Shown here in pieces: positions 1 to 6,091 of a stretch of 7,367 nucleotides of DNA. The stretch lies in contig CANKXQ010000063.1 in the NCBI GenBank assembly GCA_947487745.1, forward strand, positions 1 to 7,367. Direction: 5' to 3'. Each line of letters starts with the position of its first letter. The stretch's first letter is position 1. The notes beneath the pieces were generated by a model, which saw nothing but the letters and a program-made list of their open reading frames with translations, searched no databases and had not been told where the DNA came from. Both the position numbers and the translations under genes were made by a program. This DNA is from Spartobacteria bacterium (lineage in GTDB: Bacteria; Verrucomicrobiota; Verrucomicrobiia; Chthoniobacterales; Terrimicrobiaceae).

Positions 1-1
1 C

Positions 2-283
2 GAAGTCAATGCCCGCCTCAAAGGGGAGTGGGTGGAAATATCGATCGCCGACAACGGAACAGGAATTCCCCTCGAGGATCAGGCACACATCTTTGAGCGA
101 TTCTACCGCGTCCACAAACACCGCGCCCGCGATGCGGGAGGAACAGGACTCGGCCTCTCAATCGTCAAAAACATCATCCTCGCCCACGGTGGCCAGATTT
201 CCCTGCGCAGCACGCCGGGGGATGGCGCGACATTCATCATCCGCCTGCCCGTCTCCCAAAAAGAAATTTCTTCGGCCAAATAA
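2..283 (+). CDS. Sensor histidine kinase, C-terminal ATPase part (5' truncated by window edge)
   Basis: This is the end of the catalytic ATP-binding domain of a two-component sensor kinase, which would transfer phosphate from ATP to its own histidine and then to a response regulator. The frame is open from base 2 and closes with TAA at 281-283, leaving 93 visible codons. Three hallmarks appear in order: the G1 box (ADNGTGIP), the F box (FERFYRV) and the G2 box (GGTGLGLSIVK). They are followed by the usual final strands (HGG.I.L.S.PG.GATFIIRLP). The spacing between the boxes resembles PhoR/BaeS-type kinases. The sensor domain, membrane segments and H box lie outside the window, so the stimulus and any partner regulator cannot be named. 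The protein stops about 15 residues after the ATPase fold, so no receiver domain is fused at this end. The next gene starts 46 bases downstream on the same strand. Confidence 0.93.
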   Translation, partial: EVNARLKGEWVEISIADNGTGIPLEDQAHIFERFYRVHKHRARDAGGTGLGLSIVKNIILAHGGQISLRSTPGDGATFIIRLPVSQKEISSAK

Positions 284-329
284 AGAGGCGCAACTTTTCG
301 AGATTCCGAGTGTTTGATTCCTTGAAGAA

Positions 330-992
330 ATGAAACCACTCCACACCCTACTCGCCATCACAGCCCTCTGCGGCTCGCCACTCCTCGCCACCGCGCAGCA
401 ACCCGCAGCCACGCCCGCCGCAGCAGACTCCCCCAAACACGGCCCGGGAGAATGGAAGAAGCAACGCGAATGGATCGAGGGCCTGCCCGAGGATGTGCGC
501 AGCCGGTTCAAAGAAGCACGGGACGAGGCGATGAAAGATCCCAAAATCCAGGCACTGCGTGAAAAGGCCGAGGCAGCCGGGAAGGAATTGCGCCACGCCG
601 TGAGGGATGCGATCGCAGCAAAAGACCCTGAGCTCGCCACACAGTTAAGCGAGGTTCTCAAAAAGAAGGAAAAGGACCCCGCAACCAAGGAGAAAAAATC
701 CCGCCCCGATGGACAGGGCGAATCAGCCCTCCAGAAATTGCCACCCGCTGAGCGCGACCGCCTCGCAGCCGCCCGCGAGATCGCCAAACAGGCTCCGGCC
801 GTTCAATCCGCAAAGGCCGCTATAAAAGCGGCTCAGACGCCCGAAGCGCGCCGGGATGCTGCCAAGACATTCCAGAAGGCCATGCGCGATGCCATGATCA
901 CGGCAGACCCATCCCTTGCGGACATTCTGGATAAAATCAAACCTGCCAAGCCAGACACCATGCCAAGTCCCACCACAGGGATGGCGCAGTAG
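330..992 (+). CDS. Secreted, highly charged helical protein with an internal duplication; function unknown
   Basis: The 220-residue product begins with a clear Sec signal peptide: Lys2, a hydrophobic core at about 5-20, and probable cleavage after the Ala-rich stretch near residue 22 (ATAQQ). The mature part is rich in Ala, Lys, Glu, Arg and Asp and looks almost wholly alpha-helical, with a Lys-rich linker at about 111-130 and a Pro-rich tail. Residues 48-112 and 133-204 are two diverged copies of one module. Both carry LP, R-x-R, AR[DE]xxA and PxxQ at a constant offset of 85 residues, and then RDA[IM] and DPxLA at an offset of 94. I do not recognise a named family. Small helical periplasmic proteins of the Spy/CpxP/ZraP kind are a loose analogy, supported by the upstream sensor kinase, but the LTxxQ motif is absent. 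The ATG at 330 is chosen because it gives the signal peptide directly; the ribosome site is weak. It ends 2 bases from the convergent lipoprotein gene. Confidence 0.85.
   Translation: MKPLHTLLAITALCGSPLLATAQQPAATPAAADSPKHGPGEWKKQREWIEGLPEDVRSRFKEARDEAMKDPKIQALREKAEAAGKELRHAVRDAIAAKDPELATQLSEVLKKKEKDPATKEKKSRPDGQGESALQKLPPAERDRLAAAREIAKQAPAVQSAKAAIKAAQTPEARRDAAKTFQKAMRDAMITADPSLADILDKIKPAKPDTMPSPTTGMAQ
471..941 (+). repeat. Tandem protein-level duplication (two ~65-72 residue modules)
   Basis: Bases 471-665 (residues 48-112) and 726-941 (residues 133-204) encode two copies of one helical module, separated by a Lys/Glu-rich linker. Matching positions include L52-P53 with L137-P138, R57 and R59 with R142 and R144, A63-R64 with A148-R149, P71 with P156, Q74 with Q159, R92-D93-A94 with R186-D187-A188, and D99-P100 with D193-P194. 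Copy two carries about 9 extra residues in the middle. The similarity is at protein level and is old. Confidence 0.7.
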
Positions 993-994
993 GA

Positions 995-1234
995 CTACCC
1001 GGCAACAGGCGGCTTGACTTCCTTGGAATCACGGAAACTGGCGCCGTCTGGCTGGGATTCGCGAGCCTCCTGGGCTTCAGCCGGCTTTTGTTTGCGCCAG
1101 CTCCCGTCTTTTAGCATCCGCGTGTAGGGTCCCTCGACCGTCTGCGGAGAGTAAAGATCCCTGCGATTTTGAATGGTTGTGCAGGATGTGAGAAGCGAGA
1201 GGGCCAGAGTGGCAACAATGAGGGCGGGTTTCAT
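995..1234 (-). CDS. Small lipoprotein of unknown function
   Basis: The 79-residue product has a lipoprotein signal peptide: Lys2, a hydrophobic core (ALIVATLALSLL) and a lipobox LTSC with the lipidated cysteine at residue 18. Thr follows the cysteine rather than Asp, which under the enterobacterial rule suggests transfer to the outer membrane. The mature part is about 62 residues, polar, with a segment DLYSPQTVEGPYTRMLKDGSW and then a disordered Glu/Lys/Pro-rich tail. No enzymatic motif is visible. The frame extends to a TTG at 1270, but that TTG lies in the putative -35 box, and starting at the ATG at 1234 gives a clean signal peptide. A GGA lies just before the ATG. The gene converges on the secreted-protein gene with a 2-base gap and diverges from the helicase gene across only 57 bases. 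It could be a structural or anchoring lipoprotein, but nothing proves a role. Confidence 0.8.
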   Translation of the reverse strand: MKPALIVATLALSLLTSCTTIQNRRDLYSPQTVEGPYTRMLKDGSWRKQKPAEAQEARESQPDGASFRDSKEVKPPVAG

Positions 1235-1241
1235 TTTTCCA

Positions 1242-1270
1242 TGTAGAACCCCCGGCACGCAAGGTGTCAA
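1242..1270 (-). promoter_or_regulatory. Putative sigma70-type promoter for the small lipoprotein gene
   Basis: Read on the minus strand, a perfect TTGACA (1265-1270) is followed after 17 bases by TCTACA (1242-1247), a weak -10 match (3 of 6). The -10 box ends 7 bases before the ATG at 1234, so transcription would begin at or next to the start codon. This is a pattern match only. The divergent helicase gene must use the same short interval, and no convincing rightward promoter was found there. Confidence 0.4.
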
Positions 1271-1291
1271 GAATGCGAAGTTTCTGATTTC

Positions 1292-3661
1292 ATGACGCTC
1301 GGCAACGGGCTATCAGCAAGCCCCGCGCATCACATGGAACTCACAGAAAAATTCCTCGTCTCACTCGGTGGATGGCGGGTCTACAAAGAGGCGAAAGCGA
1401 TTCGCGATGCGGGACGCATTTGCGACGCCACTTACGAACCTCCCCTGCTGAAGGCTCGTATCAGCGAAGGCGGGCGGGATTTTTTGACAGGGCTGAAAAT
1501 CAAGAATCCGGTGGATATCGAAAATCTCTGCCCGTGCAGGGAATCCCGCCAGCGAGGTCTCATCTGTGCCCACTCGATCGCCGCAGCACTCGAAATGATC
1601 GCCCCGGCTCCAAAGCGTGCGACTCCCGCCCAGGCGTCGGCTCCAGCTGCACAGGCCATCGCTGCCACATCCGAGACCCCGCGCATTGAATTTTCGATTG
1701 AGGGCTCGCTCCGCCACCTTGAGGGGGTGATTTCTTTTCATTACTCGCAGCCCAGCGTGCAGAATCCATCCGCCGAGGCTGCCGCTCTTGCCAAACTTGT
1801 CGGCTGCGGATTCGAAAACGAGAAAGGCAAGGCCGTGTTGCGCGGCGAGGATGCCGTCGTGAAATTTTACGCCACCGAGCTGCCACGCATCAAAAACGAA
1901 TGGAGCATTCAGGAGGGCGAGCGCTTTCAACATGTCACCAAGGACATCGTCCGCTTCGAACCCCGCTTTGCGCTCAAGGAGCGCAGCGATGGTTGGCTGG
2001 ATTTTCATGTTCACTTCACAGCTGGCAAGGAGGCCATTCTCAGCGCCCAGGACCTGCAACGCCTGCTTCAAAGCGGGAAACCCCAACTCCGCCTCGCCGA
2101 TGGACGCATTGCCGTGCCGGATGCCGGCCTCGCTACCGATTTGGAGGAGGTGCTTCGAGACTGCGACCCCTCGCAAGAACGCGGTGCATACAAGCTCCGC
2201 GAATCTCAGCGCGGATACATTGAATCCAGCATCGCCGAGTGGACGAGGCAACCCCCTGCGCTCCAGCCAGCACTGAAGACGAACTCTCTCGGACAACTGC
2301 GCGAACGCCTCCGTCCGTATCAGGTCGAAGGAGCGCTTTGGCTTTTAAAAAACGCCCGCAGCGGCTCGGCAGGATTACTGGCCGATGAGATGGGTCTGGG
2401 AAAAACCATTCAGACGCTTGCCATGGTGGAAGCCCTGCCGGGGCCACACCTTGTTGTGTGTCCTTCATCCCTGGTCTGGAATTGGAGCCGCGAAGCCACT
2501 GCTTTTTGTCCCCGCCTGCGAGTGCTGACGATCGAAGGCGCGGGACGATCAGAACAATTCGCCAAGATTCCGGAGCACGACCTGATCATCACCAGCTACG
2601 CCCTCTTGCGCCGTGACGCCGAGCATTACAAAGCATTCGTCTTTTCGACGACCACACTCGATGAGGCCCAGCACATCAAAAATCCCGGGAGCCAAAATGC
2701 GCGGGCGGCGTGTGCCATCCGTTCGAAGGCTCGATTCATCCTCTCCGGAACCCCGCTGGAGAACTCCATCCGAGACCTCTGGTCTCTCTTCGACTTCCTG
2801 CTGCCGGGCTATCTCGGCACGCGAAAGGATTTTCAAGACCGCTACGAAAAACCGCTGGCCGCCGGGGAATCCGCTGGAGTCTGGCCGCGATTGCTCCGAC
2901 GCGTGAGACCCTGGATGCTTCGCCGCACGAAGTCGGAAATCCTCAAGGAACTCCCGCCCAAAATCGAACAAGTCGTGCAAGTGGAGCTTAGCCCCGAACA
3001 AAAGGCCGCCTACACGCCACTCCAGATCGCCGCCCGCTCCGAAGTCGATGCCATGCGCGAGTCGGGCGGAGCTGCTCGCATGAAGGTTCTCACAGCCCTC
3101 CTCCGGCTGCGACAGGCGTGTTGCGACCTGCGACTTTTGAACGGGGAATCCCAAGCGCCCTCGGCAAAAATCGACGCTCTGCTGGAACTCCTCGGCGAAG
3201 CCGTGGATGGCGGCCACCGCACGCTCGTCTTCAGCCAATTCACCTCCATGCTCGACCTCATCGCCCCCGCGCTGGACGAGGCGGGCATTACCTGGTGCCG
3301 TCTGGATGGATCCACCAAGGATCGCGCGACCGTGGTCGAGCGCTTCCAATCCGATTCCTCGATCTCCGTTTTTCTCATCAGCCTCAAAGCCGGCGGCGTG
3401 GGCCTCAATCTAACTGGCGCAGATACAGTCATCCACTTCGACCCTTGGTGGAATCCGGCTGTGGAAGCCCAGGCCACCGACCGTGCACACCGTATTGGGC
3501 AACAAAATGTCGTCACTTCCATCAAAATCATCGCCCGCGACACAGTGGAGGAACGCGTGCTCGAAATGCAGGCCAAAAAGAAAACACTCAGCATGGAACT
3601 CCTAGACTCTGATTCCCTTACAGGGTTGAGCGCGGAGCTTGTCGGCGAGCTGAGCGGGTGA
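1292..3661 (+). CDS. SWIM zinc-finger SNF2-family ATPase/helicase
   Basis: This is a superfamily 2 DNA-dependent ATPase of the bacterial SNF2/RapA-like group, expected to move along or remodel protein-DNA or transcription complexes in the cytoplasm. Numbering the 789-residue product from base 1292, a SWIM zinc finger (CPC at 80-82, CAH at 92-94) precedes a low-complexity Ala/Pro linker (about 105-130). Residues ~130-320 form a region that may match the bacterial SNF2-associated domain. The helicase core follows: motif I DEMGLGKT (365-372), Ia (VVCPSSLVWNW), II DEAQ (457-460), III SGTP (485-488), V (LKAGGVGLNLTGAD) and VI DRAHRIGQ (730-737). All catalytic motifs are intact. The ATG at 1292 has no good ribosome site; an ATG at 1334 (MELTEKFL) also precedes every domain and may be the true start. 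The kinase-like gene follows after 49 bases, so co-transcription is possible. The natural substrate cannot be read from the sequence. Confidence 0.95.
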   Translation: MTLGNGLSASPAHHMELTEKFLVSLGGWRVYKEAKAIRDAGRICDATYEPPLLKARISEGGRDFLTGLKIKNPVDIENLCPCRESRQRGLICAHSIAAALEMIAPAPKRATPAQASAPAAQAIAATSETPRIEFSIEGSLRHLEGVISFHYSQPSVQNPSAEAAALAKLVGCGFENEKGKAVLRGEDAVVKFYATELPRIKNEWSIQEGERFQHVTKDIVRFEPRFALKERSDGWLDFHVHFTAGKEAILSAQDLQRLLQSGKPQLRLADGRIAVPDAGLATDLEEVLRDCDPSQERGAYKLRESQRGYIESSIAEWTRQPPALQPALKTNSLGQLRERLRPYQVEGALWLLKNARSGSAGLLADEMGLGKTIQTLAMVEALPGPHLVVCPSSLVWNWSREATAFCPRLRVLTIEGAGRSEQFAKIPEHDLIITSYALLRRDAEHYKAFVFSTTTLDEAQHIKNPGSQNARAACAIRSKARFILSGTPLENSIRDLWSLFDFLLPGYLGTRKDFQDRYEKPLAAGESAGVWPRLLRRVRPWMLRRTKSEILKELPPKIEQVVQVELSPEQKAAYTPLQIAARSEVDAMRESGGAARMKVLTALLRLRQACCDLRLLNGESQAPSAKIDALLELLGEAVDGGHRTLVFSQFTSMLDLIAPALDEAGITWCRLDGSTKDRATVVERFQSDSSISVFLISLKAGGVGLNLTGADTVIHFDPWWNPAVEAQATDRAHRIGQQNVVTSIKIIARDTVEERVLEMQAKKKTLSMELLDSDSLTGLSAELVGELSG

Positions 3662-3710
3662 AACACATTGAGATTCGGGGGAATCCCTGCCAATCTTTGA
3701 AGACATTTTG

Positions 3711-4940
3711 ATGAAAACATCACAAGACTCGGCTCCTCCGGCACCAACTTCCAAACCCAGCGCTTCGCAAGCCGTCGATCTGGAAGTCAAAGACGCCAAT
3801 CTCATTTTCAATGCCGCTTGGCAGGATTTGGTCGATGAAGTCGGCATCGAGGGACTCCAGTTTCCGAATGAAGTCATCTGGCTTAACGGCGCTCCTGGCG
3901 CTGGCAAGGGAACCCAAACACGCTTCATCCAAAACTATCGCAGCCTCACCGCCGAGCCGATCGTGGTCAGTTCACTGCTCCAGAGCCCGGCTGCGCGCAA
4001 GCTCATTGATGCCGGAATGATGGTTGGCGACCGCGAGGTAACCGGCCTGCTTTTGAGGGCGCTCCTGCATCCGGAAAATCAAACCGGCGTCGTGGTGGAT
4101 GGCTACCCTCGCACGAAGGTTCAGGTCCTCTGCCTGCGCCTGCTCCACGAAAAACTCAACGCCCTCCGCCACCAGTATATCGGAACACCGCTTGCGGCGC
4201 AGTTTCGCAAGCCGATGTTCCATATCGTTGTTCTTTTCGTGGACGAGGCCGAATCCGTCCGCCGTCAGATTCTGCGTGGCGAACGCGCCCGCGCCCATAA
4301 TGCCGCTGTGGAGGCCTCCGGAGTCGGTGAGATGGTCGAGACGCGCGCCCCGGATTTGTCCGATGAGGCAGCCCGCAACCGTTACCGCACATTTAAGGAG
4401 GTCACCTACGAGTCGCTCAAAACCCTGCGCCAAGTCTTCCACTACCACTATGTGAATGCCCACGGCACGGTGGATGAAGTGCAGCGGCGCATTCAGGACG
4501 AACTTCGCTACCAAAGCTCGCTGGAGCTGGACCAGAGCACCTTCGACCGGATTTCCCGCATCCCGATCGCCCGCGAACTCAGCATCCACGCCCGCCAGGA
4601 ACTCGTCATGCGGTTGGACTCCTACAACGCCGAGCACCCAGACCTCTTCGAGCAATCCGTGGCTCTCATTGATGAAAAATTCATGCCCATCATCCGCCGC
4701 CACAACATGTCCGGCCGGGCCCACATCAACTCCGAGAATCCCCTGCTCGCCGACCCGCTCGTGCTGGCGATGATCATCGATATTTTTGCCGACCGAGGCT
4801 ACGACACGGTCATCGACATCCGCCGCTACGAAGTCCCGAGCAAGGTGAATCCCGAGACGTGGGAAATCGAGAACCGCGAAAAGATCGTATGGCGTTTCAT
4901 TGTCAACTTCCCCGGATCACGCATCCGGCGAGGTCAATAA
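3711..4940 (+). CDS. Adenylate-kinase-like nucleoside monophosphate kinase with a C-terminal extension of unknown function
   Basis: The 409-residue product contains an adenylate-kinase-type P-loop fold. Visible motifs are the P-loop GAPGAGKGTQ (60-69, Lys66), IDAGMMVGD (99-107), the DGYPRT signature (130-135), the RRQILRGERA strand-helix (184-193) and a LID-like TRAPDLSDEAARNRYRTF (211-228) with arginines at the expected places. Known members convert ATP plus a nucleoside monophosphate to two diphosphates. Two features differ from a housekeeping Adk. The segment normally carrying TGDxLR, which binds AMP, is shortened to SSLLQ (87-91) and lacks its arginine. About 140 residues (270-409) follow the kinase and match nothing I recognise. 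The N-terminal ~50 residues are also extra and begin disordered. The ATG at 3711 is preferred over the adjacent TTG at 3708, with GAAGA 7 bases upstream. The stop overlaps the channel gene's start by one base. It may be an active kinase, or a nucleotide sensor; the sequence does not decide. Confidence 0.88.
   Translation: MKTSQDSAPPAPTSKPSASQAVDLEVKDANLIFNAAWQDLVDEVGIEGLQFPNEVIWLNGAPGAGKGTQTRFIQNYRSLTAEPIVVSSLLQSPAARKLIDAGMMVGDREVTGLLLRALLHPENQTGVVVDGYPRTKVQVLCLRLLHEKLNALRHQYIGTPLAAQFRKPMFHIVVLFVDEAESVRRQILRGERARAHNAAVEASGVGEMVETRAPDLSDEAARNRYRTFKEVTYESLKTLRQVFHYHYVNAHGTVDEVQRRIQDELRYQSSLELDQSTFDRISRIPIARELSIHARQELVMRLDSYNAEHPDLFEQSVALIDEKFMPIIRRHNMSGRAHINSENPLLADPLVLAMIIDIFADRGYDTVIDIRRYEVPSKVNPETWEIENREKIVWRFIVNFPGSRIRRGQ
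4930..4934 (+). promoter_or_regulatory. Ribosome binding site fixing the channel gene start
   Basis: GAGGT lies 5 bases before the ATG at 4940, inside the last codons of the kinase-like gene. Together with the signal peptide that follows, it selects this start over a possible upstream GTG at 4859. It also indicates translational coupling, because ribosomes finishing the upstream gene stop on TAATG. Confidence 0.6.
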
Positions 4941-6091
4941 TGCGGGAGGGAATTTTGCCAAGCGCCTTGAGACGACTCTTCACGCGCCACGCGTTGTTTG
5001 CGCTGCTTCTGTCGTGCACTCTCTCCTATGTGCAGGCGACCGACGCCAAACCGCCACTGCGCATCGGCATTCACGAGAAGCCGCCCTATGCCTTGAAAAA
5101 CCCGGACGGCACTTGGACTGGCCTCGCTCCGGGGCTTTGGAAGGGAATCAGCGAAGCCACGGGATTACCCATCGAGTTCGTCGAGGTTCCTTACGAGGAT
5201 TTGATACAGCAGGTGGCGAATGGGAAAATCGATGCCGCAGCCGGCGAGATTGAAGTGACTCCAGCGGCCGAGAAAATCGTGGATTTCACCCAACCCTTCC
5301 TGACATCAAGCCTCTGTATCGCGCTGAACAAAGTCAGTTGGGAATCCGCATGGAAAAGCGTTCTCAAGGATTTTTTCAATTGGACGATCGCCAAATATCT
5401 CATCGGCATCTTCGTGGCCATGCTCGCGATCAGCCTCCTGCTTTGGTTCGCCGAGCGGCATCACGGCACGGGGCACTTTCATGGCGGCATCACCGGCATT
5501 GGGTCAGCCCTCTGGTTCGCAGCGGTCACCATGACCACTGTCGGCTACGGTGACAAAACACCGGCCACCATAGCCGGGCGGATCATAGCGGTTTTCTGGA
5601 TGATCTTCGGTGTGGTGCTCGTCTCGGCATTCACGGCCACAGTGACCTCCAGCATGTCCACGGCGCAGATATCAAACAGCATCGAAAGCATCTCGGATTT
5701 CAACCACCTTTCCTGTGGAACACTCCATGGTTCCCTCTCCTCGGAAATCCTCCGCCGCATCGGAGTCATGACGCACGAATACGAGAGCATCCCGGAGGCA
5801 TTCGATGATCTGGCGGCAGGTAAAATCGAAGCCGTCGTGGGTGACCGCAACACCCTCTCCTATGTGAGACGCGAATTCGCCAGGCGAAAGCCCCCCGTTC
5901 ACATCAACATTCCCTCCTTCCGCCTCCGCGAAGCCTTCCTCGCCATTCCGATCCGCGAAGGGCATCCGAACTACAAGCAAATCAACGAAGCCATGCTGCA
6001 ATTTATGATGACCGGGGAGTGGAGCGAACTCCTCCAGCAGTGGATCGGCGACACCTCGACAAGCAGCCTCACACGCGGCTCAGAACATTAG
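4940..6091 (+). CDS. Prokaryotic ionotropic-receptor potassium channel (GluR0-like)
   Basis: The 383-residue product has the layout of cyanobacterial GluR0: signal peptide, ligand-lobe S1, M1, pore loop, M2, lobe S2, and no M4. The signal peptide spans 1-33 (RRLFTRH, hydrophobic core, cleavage VQA|T). S1 covers ~38-145 and begins like a solute-binding protein (LRIGIHEKPPYA). M1 is ~150-170. A His-rich turn (H174, H175, H179, H181) precedes the pore helix and the K+ selectivity filter TVGYGD (200-205). M2 is ~214-236. S2 covers ~245-375 with GTLHGS and Asp302 in the position that usually binds the ligand amino group. A tetramer in the inner membrane with the ligand site in the periplasm is expected, opening a K+ path when a small molecule binds. 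The S1 arginine that binds the alpha-carboxylate in amino-acid receptors is replaced by Ala110, so the ligand is uncertain. The gene is coupled to the kinase-like gene upstream and overlaps the ketosynthase gene tail-to-tail. Confidence 0.93.
   Translation: MREGILPSALRRLFTRHALFALLLSCTLSYVQATDAKPPLRIGIHEKPPYALKNPDGTWTGLAPGLWKGISEATGLPIEFVEVPYEDLIQQVANGKIDAAAGEIEVTPAAEKIVDFTQPFLTSSLCIALNKVSWESAWKSVLKDFFNWTIAKYLIGIFVAMLAISLLLWFAERHHGTGHFHGGITGIGSALWFAAVTMTTVGYGDKTPATIAGRIIAVFWMIFGVVLVSAFTATVTSSMSTAQISNSIESISDFNHLSCGTLHGSLSSEILRRIGVMTHEYESIPEAFDDLAAGKIEAVVGDRNTLSYVRREFARRKPPVHINIPSFRLREAFLAIPIREGHPNYKQINEAMLQFMMTGEWSELLQQWIGDTSTSSLTRGSEH

Noticed and set aside
1235..1270. TTG start at 1270 extending the small lipoprotein
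   Set aside because: It would put 12 residues ahead of a complete lipoprotein signal peptide, and it coincides with the likely -35 box.
1361..2296. Long minus-strand open frame (311 codons) opposite the helicase gene
   Set aside because: It lies wholly inside a gene with an unbroken set of helicase motifs. Its translation shows no domain, and long antisense frames are common in GC-rich genes.
2549..3349. Minus-strand open frame (266 codons) within the helicase gene
   Set aside because: Same reason: the plus strand carries motifs II to VI across this stretch, and the antisense product is unrecognisable.
3672..3685. GATTC-GGGG-GAATC inverted repeat after the helicase stop, considered as a terminator
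   Set aside because: The stem is only 5 base pairs and no T-run follows. A TTGAGA at 3668-3673 with 17-base spacing to CAATCT was also considered as a promoter, but the -10 match is 2 of 6.
3972..4724. Minus-strand open frame (250 codons) opposite the kinase-like gene
   Set aside because: The plus strand carries DGYPR and the LID motifs here; the antisense frame has no signal or ribosome site.
4859..4939. Upstream GTG start that would extend the channel by 27 residues
   Set aside because: The extension overlaps the kinase-like gene and would bury the signal peptide; the ATG at 4940 has a good ribosome site.
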